Assembly: GCA_017307275.1 (NCBI GenBank)
Contig: JAFKFK010000037.1
Location: 1 to 57,223, forward strand
Direction: 5' to 3'
DNA: 57,223 nucleotides
Origin: Alphaproteobacteria bacterium
Lineage (GTDB): Bacteria > Pseudomonadota > Alphaproteobacteria > Reyranellales > Reyranellaceae
Positions 16,290 through 24,388 of the stretch are shown one piece after another. Numbering within the stretch: position 1 is the stretch's first letter; each line of letters begins with the position of its first letter. The notes beneath the pieces are model-generated. The model worked only from the letters and a program-made list of their open reading frames with translations, had not been told where the DNA came from and searched no databases. A program made the translations under genes and the position numbers.

Positions 16290-16321
16290 CCTTTGGTGCA
16301 GGTCGCCGTCGTGTCGATGCT

Positions 16322-16387
16322 GAAGCAGGGTTTACGCAGAGTGAAATCGACGCCATGCTGAGGTCAGGCGCGACCAAGACGGCATAG
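16322..16387 (+). pseudogene. 3' relic of a second CoA-transferase gene
   Basis: Between the two Bug genes, the frame ending at 16387 reads EAGFTQSEIDAMLRSGATKTA followed by a stop. The intact CoA-transferase at 14,069-15,262 ends EAGFTQGEIDAMLKSGATKTA. Nineteen of 21 residues agree, and nothing upstream of it in this gap resembles the rest of the gene. It is therefore the tail of a duplicated CoA-transferase whose body was deleted, leaving CoA-transferase, Bug, relic, Bug. Confidence 0.85.
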
Positions 16388-16428
16388 ACCGGCATTCCAA
16401 GAATCGGCCGCGCCGCAGGGAGGAAGTA

Positions 16429-17418
16429 ATGATTATCCGTGCGTCACGGCGTGATGTTCTGCGTTTTGGTTCTGCCGCCGCGGCGGCAACGATTGCAGCT
16501 CCGGCCATCGGCCAGGCTGCGTGGCCTAACAAACCCATCCGTATCATCTGCGGCTATCCGGCCGGCGGTCTGACCGATACGTTTGCGCGGGCCTATGGCG
16601 AGTACATCTCGCAGAAAACCGGTCAGCCCGTGTTCGTCGAGAACAAGGCCGGCGCCAGCGGCGCTATTGCCGCCGAGCAGGTGAAGAGCGCGGCTCCCGA
16701 TGGCTACACGCTCATGTGGACGATCTCGACCACGATGATCATGAACAAGGTGCTGTTCAAGAAGCTGCCCTACGACCCGGACAAGGACTTCGTCCTGATC
16801 TCCTGGATGGACGCGGGCCACCTGCCGCTGATCGTGAATTCCAAGCTGCCGGTGAAGAACCTCGCCGAGTTCGCCGATTATGCGCGTGCCAACAAAGTGA
16901 GCCTCGGCACTTACGGCGCGGGCTCCTACAGCCATGTCGCAGTCGAGGCGCTCAACCGGCACTACAAGCTTGGGATGGAAGCCGTGCACTATCGCGGCGA
17001 AGCGCCGATGTGGCAGGACGTGGCGGCGGGCGCCGTGCAGGGCGGCAGCGGCAGCGTCGCGGCGGCTTCGGGCGTACTGCAATCGGGCAACGGCCGTCCG
17101 ATCGCCGTGCCGACCAAGGTGCGCATGAAGAAGCTTCCCGATGTGCCGACCTTCTTCGAGCAGGGCGTCACCGACAAGGCGTTCCAGGTCCAGGGCTGGA
17201 TCGGTCTCGTAGGTCCCGCCGGCATGCCCAAGGAAATCGTCCAGAAACTTTCCGACATGATGGTCGAGGGTGGGAAGAGCGAGCGCATCCAGAAGATCCT
17301 GACGACCTTCGGTATCGACAGGGCCGCACAGGACCATGTCTTCTTCGAGAAGATCGTGGCCGAGGAGGGGCCGATCTGGATCGACTTGGTGAAAGGTCTG
17401 AACATCGAACCGCAGTGA
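16429..17418 (+). CDS. Bug/TctC-type periplasmic solute-binding protein (copy 2)
   Basis: A 329-residue paralogue of the protein at 15,303, collinear throughout: RRDVLRFGSAAAAATIAAPAIGQ signal, WPNKPIRIICGYPAGGLTDTFARAYGEY, VENKAGASGAIAAEQVKSAAPDGYTLMW, YDPDKDF, and the same NIEPQ C-terminus. GGGAGG precedes the ATG. The two copies differ in likely ligand-contact regions (GNGRP against GAGRP; MDAGHLP against FNTGHLP), so they may bind related but not identical acids. It arose with the relic CoA-transferase tail upstream by tandem duplication of the cassette. Confidence 0.88.
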   Translation: MIIRASRRDVLRFGSAAAAATIAAPAIGQAAWPNKPIRIICGYPAGGLTDTFARAYGEYISQKTGQPVFVENKAGASGAIAAEQVKSAAPDGYTLMWTISTTMIMNKVLFKKLPYDPDKDFVLISWMDAGHLPLIVNSKLPVKNLAEFADYARANKVSLGTYGAGSYSHVAVEALNRHYKLGMEAVHYRGEAPMWQDVAAGAVQGGSGSVAAASGVLQSGNGRPIAVPTKVRMKKLPDVPTFFEQGVTDKAFQVQGWIGLVGPAGMPKEIVQKLSDMMVEGGKSERIQKILTTFGIDRAAQDHVFFEKIVAEEGPIWIDLVKGLNIEPQ

Positions 17419-17508
17419 CCGAGAAAGTCATTCCCGTCCTGGTTGGGTTAGGGGACGAACGGTAAGTCAACCGGATAGGGCTTCTAGTTATTTGCATTTG
17501 CAGCTTTG

Positions 17509-17527
17509 CACGGGCCGGTGGCCCGTG
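17509..17527. terminator. GC-rich hairpin downstream of the Bug gene
   Basis: CACGGGCC (17509-17516) and GGCCCGTG (17520-17527) form a perfect 8-bp stem with a 3-base loop, 91 bases after the Bug stop and 60 before the next gene. There is no T run on either strand, so it may be a weak terminator or a 5'-UTR structure of the next gene. Confidence 0.35.
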
Positions 17528-17587
17528 TAGGTCAACTGCAAGTAGCAAGGGCGTTGCAGTGCCCGAACGAAAGGAAGCCCATCCAGC

Positions 17588-18298
17588 ATGGCCCTCGACG
17601 TGTATGTCGGGTCGCTGACGCGTTACCACGCGGGCGAGTGGGAGACAGTCGGAGAGAAGGCGGTACGCGAGCGTAACCGCCAAGGTCTTGTGGCACGTCC
17701 GCGCGGCGCAGCCGCTTTGATCGAAAATCCGGCGAACATTCGAACAGCAGTAACGGCGTGGCGGGCGGATCTTGCACGGTGGCTAGGGGATCGTATCGAC
17801 ACGCCCCTGGATTGGGAGGAGGCGTGGCACGCTCCTTACTTTACCGGACGGCCGGGCTGGGACGGCTTTGGTTCCTTGGTCCTGTGGGCAGCATATGCAG
17901 AGCATCCGGGGCGTCGCTGCCCCGAAGTGTTGCCGGAGGAATGGGACAACGACCCGATCCTGATGCGGTCGAATGCCGATGGATTTCGGTCGCGCTACGC
18001 CCATCTCCTGCGCCATGTCGAACTCTGGCTGCCCAACCCCTTCGAGTTCACTTTCGAAGGCGTGAATGTCGATGGACGCCGTATTGTCGTAGGCTCGGCG
18101 ACCGCCCTGCGCCGCCAGCTCTCGGAACTCAACGCGGCGACCTGGGAGGCGAGCGGGGCCACCGTTGTTGGCTGGGGGCGGACGCCGCCTGCAGCGGACG
18201 CCTCGCTTGAGCAGCGCGCGCGCTATGCCTTTGCGGTTCTGTCCGATCTCGTCCAGCAGGCGACGGGCCATAAGCTGCCGATGAGACTCGACTACTGA
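17588..18298 (+). CDS. conserved hypothetical protein
   Basis: A 236-residue soluble protein opening MALDVYVGSLTRYHAGEWETV. It is rich in Trp and Asp, with the segments WRADLARWLGDRIDTPLDWEEAWHAPYFTGRPGWDGFGSLVLWAAYAEHP and LWLPNPFEFTFEGVNVDGRRIVVGSATALRRQLSELN. No signal peptide or membrane segment. I recall similar openings in uncharacterised proteins but cannot assign a function. AAGGA precedes the start. A strong shared terminator follows. Confidence 0.7.
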   Translation: MALDVYVGSLTRYHAGEWETVGEKAVRERNRQGLVARPRGAAALIENPANIRTAVTAWRADLARWLGDRIDTPLDWEEAWHAPYFTGRPGWDGFGSLVLWAAYAEHPGRRCPEVLPEEWDNDPILMRSNADGFRSRYAHLLRHVELWLPNPFEFTFEGVNVDGRRIVVGSATALRRQLSELNAATWEASGATVVGWGRTPPAADASLEQRARYAFAVLSDLVQQATGHKLPMRLDY

Positions 18299-18303
18299 AA
18301 CGA

Positions 18304-18336
18304 CAACACCCCCTCCGGGCCTCGGAGGGGGTGTTG
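18304..18336. terminator. strong bidirectional terminator hairpin
   Basis: CAACACCCCCTCCG (18304-18317) and CGGAGGGGGTGTTG (18323-18336) form a perfect 14-bp stem with a 5-base loop, placed between two convergent genes (stops at 18298 and 18363). It can end both transcripts. Confidence 0.85.
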
Positions 18337-18362
18337 CGCGAGATCGGTATCAGGCTGCTTGA

Positions 18363-18824
18363 TCAGGAAGCTTGCGGTGCCGGCGGTGACGGCGGCTCCG
18401 TGGCCGGACGGCTGCGGCGATCGGCCATGAACTGGTCGAACTCGGACCGGTCCTTGGCGGCGCGCAGCTTGTCGAGGAAGTCGCGGAACTCGCGCTGCTC
18501 CTCGTCGAGGCGGCGCAGCGTCTCCTCGCGATACTCGTCGAAGGCGACATTGCCGCTCGTCTCCGGCCGGCCCCAGCGATGGCGGCTCTTCCAGCTACGC
18601 CATTCCTCGCGGGCCTGGCGGCGACGCTCGCGCCACTCTTCGCGAGCCTGTTGGCGATCGGGCATGTCCCAATGGCCGTAACGTCTCGAGCAAAACATGC
18701 GTCCACTCCATTTCAGGTAAACGAGAAGCGCGATGCCGATTGGCCAGAACAGGATGAAGCTCAGCACCATCAGGGCGATCCACGCTGGCTTCCCGAGGTC
18801 GTCGATTCTGTCGATCAGGCCCAT
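18363..18824 (-). CDS. DUF2852 membrane-anchored protein
   Basis: A 153-residue protein with one N-terminal membrane segment (PAWIALMVLSFILFWPIGIALLVYLKW), then a charged, helical Arg/Glu/Trp-rich domain and the DUF2852 signature NVAFDEYREETLRRLDEEQREFRDFLDKLRAAKDRSEFDQFMADRR. The C-terminus is Pro-rich. DUF2852 is typical of alphaproteobacteria and has no assigned function that I know. A perfect inverted repeat lies 31-55 bases upstream of the start, the same motif that overlaps the tetR start, so the gene is likely a target of that regulator. Confidence 0.85.
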   Translation of the reverse strand: MGLIDRIDDLGKPAWIALMVLSFILFWPIGIALLVYLKWSGRMFCSRRYGHWDMPDRQQAREEWRERRRQAREEWRSWKSRHRWGRPETSGNVAFDEYREETLRRLDEEQREFRDFLDKLRAAKDRSEFDQFMADRRSRPATEPPSPPAPQAS

Positions 18825-18860
18825 GTGGGACCCCCCTTTAGCTTAGTGTTAACGATGTAA

Positions 18861-18879
18861 ATGTTAACGACATTTACAT
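18861..18879. promoter_or_regulatory. candidate TetR operator upstream of the DUF2852 gene
   Basis: ATGTTAA-CGACA-TTTACAT at 18861-18879 shares the exact ATGTTAA-N5-TTTACAT format with the site at 19559-19577. Here it lies inside a larger perfect inverted repeat, ATGTAAATGT (18855-18864) and ACATTTACAT (18870-18879) with a 5-base spacer. The 9-mer TGTTAACGA also occurs twice, 15 bases apart (18847 and 18862). Confidence 0.65.
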
Positions 18880-18921
18880 TGGGTATTCGCGTTCCCCGAG
18901 TCAAGGGGCAGTAAGTGCACT

Positions 18922-19560
18922 TTATGCTTTTTGAGGAAAACCCAGGCCCTGCAGGTAGATCAGCATGGCCGATTCGAGCAGCTCTTCGGCCGTCATCGGC
19001 AGGGAGCGCCGGCCGGCGTCGCCGCGGCCGAAAAGCGAGGCGATGCCGTGCGACAACGACCAGACGTGCAGGCTCATCATCAGTGCCGGCGGTCGTTTGC
19101 CGGCCGGCAACAGGCCGACCAGGGTTTCGGCGGCGGTGCGCAGCACGCCGAAGGCCCGGTCGCCAGCGGCGCGCAGCTCGACGTTGAGGTCGGGCGGCAG
19201 GCCAGATTCGAACATGGCGGCATAATAGGCCGGTTCGGCACGCGCGAAGGCCAGGTAGGCGCGGCCGATATTGTGAAAAGCCGTGACGGGGTCGGGCTTG
19301 CCGGCCGCCCAGCCGGTCGAGAGCATGGCTTCGAAGCGCTGAAAGCCCTCGCGCGCCACATCGGCCAGCAGGGCGTCACGGTCACGGAAATGGCGGTAGG
19401 GTGCCGCTGCGCTCACGCCTGCAGACCGCGCGGCATCGGCGAAGGTGAAGCCCGCCGGGCCCTTCTCCTTGATGAGTTCGCGCGCGGCCTTGATCAGCGC
19501 CTCGCGCAGATTGCCGTGATGGTAGCCGCGCTCTTCGCGGTCGCGCCTTTTCCAGCTCAT
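18922..19560 (-). CDS. TetR/AcrR-family transcriptional regulator
   Basis: A 212-residue regulator. The N-terminal helix-turn-helix has the typical GYHHGNLREALIKAARELIKEKGPAGFTFADAARSAGVSAAAPYRHFRDRDALLADVAREGF. The C-terminal ligand domain resembles TetR_C_33 (WHG-type) proteins, with LMMSLHVWSLSHGIASLF. I chose the ATG at 19560 because family similarity begins a few residues later; there is no good SD, and the candidate operator overlaps the start codon, which suggests tight autorepression. The DUF2852 gene downstream carries the same operator motif. Confidence 0.85.
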   Translation of the reverse strand: MSWKRRDREERGYHHGNLREALIKAARELIKEKGPAGFTFADAARSAGVSAAAPYRHFRDRDALLADVAREGFQRFEAMLSTGWAAGKPDPVTAFHNIGRAYLAFARAEPAYYAAMFESGLPPDLNVELRAAGDRAFGVLRTAAETLVGLLPAGKRPPALMMSLHVWSLSHGIASLFGRGDAGRRSLPMTAEELLESAMLIYLQGLGFPQKA

Positions 19561-19577
19561 GTTAAGGGAGTTTACAT
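19559..19577. promoter_or_regulatory. candidate autoregulatory TetR operator
   Basis: ATGTTAA-GGGAG-TTTACAT, matching the 7-base arms and the 5-base spacing of the site at 18861-18879 while the spacer differs. It overlaps the start codon of the tetR-type gene (minus strand), a common autorepression position. Confidence 0.6.
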
Positions 19578-19681
19578 TAAAGCCGGGGACGGCAACAGAC
19601 GGCGCGATATGCGCAGACGCTGGGTGAATTGTCGCCGGTTCGTTTCTACCCTGCACATGCAAAATACCGGAGGCAGGCGCC

Positions 19682-20668
19682 ATGCATCACGGAGACGTGT
19701 CGGCGGAAGTCGCGGCCGGACTGCTGGCGCTCAAGAAGCGCATCGACGCCGCGAAGATCCCATCCTCCAAGCTCGACGAGACGATCAACGTCGCGGTCTG
19801 GAACATCCGCGAGTTCGGCAAGAAGCGGCGCAAGGCGGCGGCCCTCCACTACATCGCCGAAATCCTGGGCCAGTTCGACCTGATCGCGCTGGTCGAGCTG
19901 CGTGACAATCTCGAGGACTTCGGCCGCGTCTGTCAGATCCTCGGGCCGAGCTGGGATCTCGTCTATTCCGACTGGATGTCCGACGATGGCGGCAACCGCG
20001 AACGCACCGGCTTCCTGTTCGATCGCCGTGCCGTCACCTTCAACGGGCTCGCCGCGGAGGTCGATGCACCGCGTGGCAAGGCGGGGACGGAGTACCTCGC
20101 GACGCAGTCGTTCTGGCGTGCGCCCTACATGTGCTCATTCCGCTCCGGCAACTTCGATTTCATTGCCATCGCCACTCACGCGCGCTGGGGCAAGAGCATC
20201 GCCGGCCGTGAAGCCGAGCTCGGCATGTTGGCGGACTGGATTGACGAGCGGCAGAAGGACAAGTCGGTCGAAGACCACGACTTGATCGTGATGGGCGACT
20301 TCAACACACCCAAGCTCGACGACAAGCTGTTCAAGGCGCTGACGCGGCGCGGCCTTCAGGTGCCGGATTCACTAATGAAACTCAGGTCCGGAGACGTGAC
20401 CGTCGGCGGCTCGAACCTCAACAAGAACGCGCGCTACGATCAGATCCTGCACCTACCGACGGCGAAGAAACGCTTCACCAACTTCGGCGGCACGCTCGAC
20501 TTCCATGTCTCCGATGCCGGCATCAAGGAGCTGTTCCCCGGCGCCGGCATGACGCGCAATCAGTTTACCTACCAGCTCTCCGACCACTTCCCGGTCTGGG
20601 TGCAGATCAAGACCGACATCGACGGCGAGCGGCTGACCCAGATCGTACAGAACGCCAGGAAGGGCTAG
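19682..20668 (+). CDS. endonuclease/exonuclease/phosphatase-family protein
   Basis: A 328-residue member of the EEP fold (DNase I, exonuclease III, sphingomyelinase, inositol phosphatase). Catalytic blocks in order: VWNIREFG near 39-46, the metal glutamate in ALVELRDN, IATHARWG, LIVMGDFNTP and the terminal YQLSDHFPVWVQI with the catalytic His of SDH. GGAGG lies upstream of the ATG. No signal peptide is seen, so it is probably cytoplasmic; the substrate (DNA or a phosphoester) cannot be told from sequence. The stop interlocks with that of the convergent gene as CTAG. Confidence 0.85.
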   Translation: MHHGDVSAEVAAGLLALKKRIDAAKIPSSKLDETINVAVWNIREFGKKRRKAAALHYIAEILGQFDLIALVELRDNLEDFGRVCQILGPSWDLVYSDWMSDDGGNRERTGFLFDRRAVTFNGLAAEVDAPRGKAGTEYLATQSFWRAPYMCSFRSGNFDFIAIATHARWGKSIAGREAELGMLADWIDERQKDKSVEDHDLIVMGDFNTPKLDDKLFKALTRRGLQVPDSLMKLRSGDVTVGGSNLNKNARYDQILHLPTAKKRFTNFGGTLDFHVSDAGIKELFPGAGMTRNQFTYQLSDHFPVWVQIKTDIDGERLTQIVQNARKG

Positions 20669-21624
20669 TAGCCGGCCGCGCGGTCGACGACTTCCTTCAG
20701 CGGTTCGCCATCGAGGAAGCGCTTCAGGTTGTCGACGAACAGGCGCGCCACGAACTTGTCGCGCTGCGGATGCGGGCCGCCGATATGCGGCAGCACGATG
20801 ATGCCTTCGGCCTTCCAGAAGGGATGTTCGGCCGGCAGCGGCTCCTGGCGGAAGACGTCGAGCACGGCACCGGCGATCTTCTTTTCTTTCGCAGCGGCGA
20901 TCAGGTCGTCGTCCTTGATGATGTGGCCGCGGCCGAAGTTGAGTAGCCAGGCGCCGGGCTTCATCTTCGCCAGCCGCTTGGCGTCGATGAAATTGTCGGT
21001 TTCCGGCGTCGCAGGCAGCAACAGCAGCACGAAGTCCGATTGCGCCAGCACCTCGTCGGTGCGCTCCGGCGGCAGCACCTCGGCGACATTCGCCATGGAT
21101 TGCGGCCGCCGCTTGGTGCCGATCACGCGTATGCCAAGCGCCGCGGCGATGCGGGCGACTTCACCGCCGATCGCCCCCAGGCCGAGGATGCCCAGCGTCT
21201 TGCTGTAGAGGGGCTGGGCGACGGTGTGCACCCACTTGCCCTGCTTCTGGTTCTCCACCGCCACGCTCATCGGCTTTGCGACATGAAACAGCGCGGCGAT
21301 GATGTTCTCGGGCATCGATTCTGTGTGTGTGCCGCGCGCGCAGGTAAGCGCCAGTTGCGGCGGCAGGTCGGGCAGGGCGAGCCAGCCCTCGACGCCGGCG
21401 CTCATCGCCTGTGCCCAGCGCAGCTTCGGCATGGTGGGAAGCAAGCCCGCTGGCACCGCGCCCGCCATCAACGCTTCGGTCCGTGCAAGCTGGTCGGCCG
21501 ACGGCTTCTCCTTGCGCGGCAGGGTATCGACGGCGACGCGCTCGGCCAGGCCCGCCGCATCAATGGCATCGAGATAGCTTTTGGGCTGATCGGTCCAGAG
21601 CAGGATGTGTGCGCGGTTGGTCAC
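20665..21624 (-). CDS. D-2-hydroxyacid dehydrogenase (NAD-dependent)
   Basis: A 319-residue enzyme of the D-isomer-specific 2-hydroxyacid dehydrogenase (phosphoglycerate/glyoxylate reductase-like) family. The Rossmann loop reads LGILGLGAIGGEVARIAAALGIRVIGTKRR. Catalytic-domain blocks include LPATPETDNFIDAKRLAKMKPGAWLLNFGRGHIIKDDDLIAAA, VFRQEPLPAEHPFW and VLPHIGGPHPQR, where the usual catalytic His is present. It reduces a 2-oxoacid or oxidises a D-2-hydroxyacid. It lies 25 bases downstream of a UbiD-like decarboxylase gene on the same strand, consistent with one pathway. Confidence 0.88.
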   Translation of the reverse strand: MTNRAHILLWTDQPKSYLDAIDAAGLAERVAVDTLPRKEKPSADQLARTEALMAGAVPAGLLPTMPKLRWAQAMSAGVEGWLALPDLPPQLALTCARGTHTESMPENIIAALFHVAKPMSVAVENQKQGKWVHTVAQPLYSKTLGILGLGAIGGEVARIAAALGIRVIGTKRRPQSMANVAEVLPPERTDEVLAQSDFVLLLLPATPETDNFIDAKRLAKMKPGAWLLNFGRGHIIKDDDLIAAAKEKKIAGAVLDVFRQEPLPAEHPFWKAEGIIVLPHIGGPHPQRDKFVARLFVDNLKRFLDGEPLKEVVDRAAGY

Positions 21625-21649
21625 GATAAGCCCTCCTGATGACTGAATG

Positions 21650-23167
21650 CTAACGCCAGATCTTCTTGCCGCTGCCCGGCAGGCCGAGTTCGCTCCACAT
21701 CGCGTCGACCTTGTCGATCACGGCCTGGTCCATGCGGATCTGGCGGCCCCATTCGCGGTTGGTCTCGCCAGGAAACTTGTCGGTGGCATCGAGGCCGATC
21801 TTGGAGCCAAGGCCGGAGACCGGCGAGGCGAAGTCGAGATAGTCGATCGGCGTGCTCTCGATCACGGTGATGTCGCGCGCCGGATCCATGCGCGTCGACA
21901 GCGCCCACATCACGTCTTTCCAATTGCGGGCGTCGATATCGGCGTCCACCACGATCACCCATTTGGTGTACATGAACTGCCGCAGGTAGGACCACACGCC
22001 CATCATCACGCGCTTGGCGTGGCCGGCATAGGCCTTCTTCATCGACACGACGGCGATGCGGTAGCTGCAGCCCTCGGGCGGTAGCCAGAAGTCGACGATC
22101 TCGGGGAACTGCTGCTGGAACAGCGGAATGAACACTTCGTTCAGCGCCTCGCCCAGCACCGAGGGTTCGTCGGGCGGCCGGCCGGTGAAGGTCGACAGGT
22201 AAATCGGCTGGCGCCGCATCGTGATGGCGCTGATCGTGAACACCGGGAATTGCTCGACACTGTTGTAGTAGCCGGTGTGATCGCCGTAGGGCCCCTCGTC
22301 GCCGTAATCGTCGAGGCTGACATGGCCTTCGAGCACGATCTCGGCTTCGGCCGGCACCTTGAGCGGCACGGTCTTGCAATCGACCAACTCGACCTTCTTG
22401 CCGCGCAGGAGCCCCGCGAACTGATACTCCGAGAGCGTATCGGGCACCGGCGTGACGGCAGCCAGGATGGTGCCGGGATCGGCACCGATCACCACAGCGG
22501 CCGGCAGCGGCTCGCGCTTGCCCGCACCCTTCCAGCGCTGGTGATGCTGCGCGCCGCCACGATGCTTCAGCCAGCGCATCAGGGTCGTATTCTTGCCAGT
22601 GACCTGCAGGCGGTAGATGCCGAGGTTGAAGCTGTCCTGACGGTCGCCCTTAGGATTGGGTCCTTGGGTGACGACCAGCGGCCAGGTAATGAGCGGCGCC
22701 GGCTCGCCCGGCCAGCAGGTCTGGATCGGCAGGCGGCCGAGATCGATGTCGTCGCCGGTGAGCACGACTTCCTGGCAGGGCGCGGTGCCGACCGTCCTGG
22801 GTTTCATCGCCATGACCGTGCGCAGCATCGGCAGCATGTCGAGCGCCTCGCGCCAGCCACCCGGCGGCTCGGGCTGGCGCAGGAACGCGAGCGTCTCGCC
22901 AACGGCGCGCAATTGATCGGGCTCGCGGTCCATGCCCCAGGCGACGCGTTCCACGGTGCCGAAGAGATTGACCAGCACCGGAATGTCGGAGCGGCTGCCG
23001 TCCTCGCGCACCACGTTCTCGAACAGTACGGCAGGCCCTTGCTCGGCGAGCAATCGGGTCTGGATCTCGGTCATTTCGAGGTGTGTCGAGACGGGCGCTT
23101 TCACACGCACCAAGCGGCCGGTCTTTTCCAGCCGGTCCATGAAATCGCGGAGCGAGGCGTAGGGCAT
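21650..23167 (-). CDS. UbiD-family decarboxylase (prenylated-FMN dependent)
   Basis: A 505-residue UbiD-like (de)carboxylase. Characteristic stretches: MPYASLRDFMDRLEKTGRLVRV at the start, ALFENVVREDGSRSDIPVLVNLFGTVERVAWGMDREPDQLR, NLGIYRLQVTGKNTTLMRWLKHRGGAQHHQRWKGAGKREPLPAAVVIGADPGTILAAVTPVPDTLSEYQFAGLLRG, and the E-x-D/E region GHVSLDDYGDEGPYGDHTGYYN. Substrates in the family range from 4-hydroxy-3-polyprenylbenzoate to phenolic and cinnamic acids. It lies upstream of a 2-hydroxyacid dehydrogenase rather than in a ubi cluster, and no ubiX is nearby, so a catabolic role is as likely as ubiquinone synthesis. Confidence 0.9.
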   Translation of the reverse strand: MPYASLRDFMDRLEKTGRLVRVKAPVSTHLEMTEIQTRLLAEQGPAVLFENVVREDGSRSDIPVLVNLFGTVERVAWGMDREPDQLRAVGETLAFLRQPEPPGGWREALDMLPMLRTVMAMKPRTVGTAPCQEVVLTGDDIDLGRLPIQTCWPGEPAPLITWPLVVTQGPNPKGDRQDSFNLGIYRLQVTGKNTTLMRWLKHRGGAQHHQRWKGAGKREPLPAAVVIGADPGTILAAVTPVPDTLSEYQFAGLLRGKKVELVDCKTVPLKVPAEAEIVLEGHVSLDDYGDEGPYGDHTGYYNSVEQFPVFTISAITMRRQPIYLSTFTGRPPDEPSVLGEALNEVFIPLFQQQFPEIVDFWLPPEGCSYRIAVVSMKKAYAGHAKRVMMGVWSYLRQFMYTKWVIVVDADIDARNWKDVMWALSTRMDPARDITVIESTPIDYLDFASPVSGLGSKIGLDATDKFPGETNREWGRQIRMDQAVIDKVDAMWSELGLPGSGKKIWR

Positions 23168-23212
23168 ACTGGGGTTGTCGTTTAGAGTGGCGGGCGCTCG
23201 AGATCAAACGCC

Positions 23213-23935
23213 ATGAAATCAAACGCCATTCCCCCCGAATTCGAAGATCTGCTGAGTCGCGCCGGCCGGCAGGTGCTGGCGGGCTCGCACCCCCTGTGCG
23301 GCGCGCTCGCCAATCCGCGCACGCGCTTCCTTGCCCGCGACGACCTGCTGGATCGTGCCAAGGTGGGCCGCCTGCGCCGTGCGCTCGAGGCCGAGCTCGC
23401 GGAAACACTTGAGCCGCTGGAGCGCCCGATCCCGCCCGAGACGATATCGGAGATGCGCCGCGACTATGGCGAACTGCTGCCCAAGACCAGCCGCGCCCGC
23501 ACGGTCTATTTCGAGAGCCGGCGCGAGCCCGGCGTCAAGGCTGCGGAACGCATCGGCCTCGTGCGCATGATGCGGTCGAAGAGCTTCCGTGCCTTCGCCG
23601 AGGCGCTGGCGGGCCGCAAACTGGCTGCGGGCTGGGGCCTGCAGGTGCTGCGGTATGGACCCGGCGACTATGCCGGGCCGCACAACGATCATCACCCTGA
23701 AAACAAGGACGCAAGGAGTGGCTATATCGACCTGCATCTCAGCCTGTGCGGGCCGGGTGTCGCACATCAGTGGCTGGTCTACAGTCGTGCCGGCCATTTC
23801 AGCGAGATCGTGTCGGTGGCGAAGCCTTCCACGGTGACGGCCTATCGCCTGCCGTTCTGGCACTACACGACGCCGCTGGTCGGCAAGCCGAACGCGGCGC
23901 GGTGGGTGCTGCTGGGTACGTTCCTCTATCGCTAG
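23213..23935 (+). CDS. 2-oxoglutarate/Fe(II)-oxygenase-like hypothetical protein
   Basis: A 240-residue protein. Its second half has the look of a double-stranded beta-helix oxygenase: LQVLRYGPGDYAGPHNDHHPENKDARSGYIDLHLSLCGPGVAHQWLVYS, giving an HxD pair, then AYRLPFWHYTTPLVGKPNAARWVLLGTFLYR with a possible distal His and a basic residue. The N-terminal half is helical, with no recognisable domain. A 15-base tandem repeat (23203-23229) spans the ATG, so the start region carries a direct duplication. It is divergent from ubiD, and its stop interlocks with the convergent DUF1801 gene as CTAG. Confidence 0.65.
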   Translation: MKSNAIPPEFEDLLSRAGRQVLAGSHPLCGALANPRTRFLARDDLLDRAKVGRLRRALEAELAETLEPLERPIPPETISEMRRDYGELLPKTSRARTVYFESRREPGVKAAERIGLVRMMRSKSFRAFAEALAGRKLAAGWGLQVLRYGPGDYAGPHNDHHPENKDARSGYIDLHLSLCGPGVAHQWLVYSRAGHFSEIVSVAKPSTVTAYRLPFWHYTTPLVGKPNAARWVLLGTFLYR

Positions 23936-24369
23936 GCGCCCTTGGGTTTTTTCTTGGCGGTATTCAGGGCGATGGCGGCGCGAATGAGTGCCTTCAGCGC
24001 CGTTTCATCGATCTTGTCGTTCTCATGGATATCGATGGCGCGCCGGGTGTTGCCGTCGAGGCTGGAGTTGAAGAGACCCGACGGGTCCTCCAACGAGGCG
24101 CCCTTGGCGAAGGTCATCTTCACGACGCTCTTGTACGTCTCGCCGGTGCAGATGATGCCAGCGTGCGACCACACCGGAACGCCTCGCCACTTCCATTCCT
24201 CCGCCACTTCCGGATCGGCCTGCTTGATGAGCGCACGGACACGGGCGAGCGTCTCACCTCGCCAATCGCCCAGCTCCTTGATCCTCGCATCGATCAGCTG
24301 AGAGGGAGAGTCTCCTTCCTCTCTGCCTTTCGAGTCGCTCTTCTTCGTGGTGGTGGTCGCTTTCTTCAT
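23932..24369 (-). CDS. DUF1801 / YdhG-like small protein
   Basis: A 145-residue protein. After a Lys/Thr/Ser-rich tail (MKKATTTTKKSDSKGREEG) comes the DUF1801-type fold: LIDARIKELGDWRGETLARVRALIKQADPEVAEEWKWRGVPVWSHAGIICTGETYKSVVKMTFAKGASLEDPSGLFNSSL and a C-terminal AI..HENDKIDETALKALIRAAIALN. The family is small, soluble and lacks a firm biochemical role. Start chosen at ATG 24369, 19 bases after the upstream gene's stop. Confidence 0.75.
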   Translation of the reverse strand: MKKATTTTKKSDSKGREEGDSPSQLIDARIKELGDWRGETLARVRALIKQADPEVAEEWKWRGVPVWSHAGIICTGETYKSVVKMTFAKGASLEDPSGLFNSSLDGNTRRAIDIHENDKIDETALKALIRAAIALNTAKKKPKGA

Positions 24370-24388
24370 CGTCCGCTCACAGCCGTTC

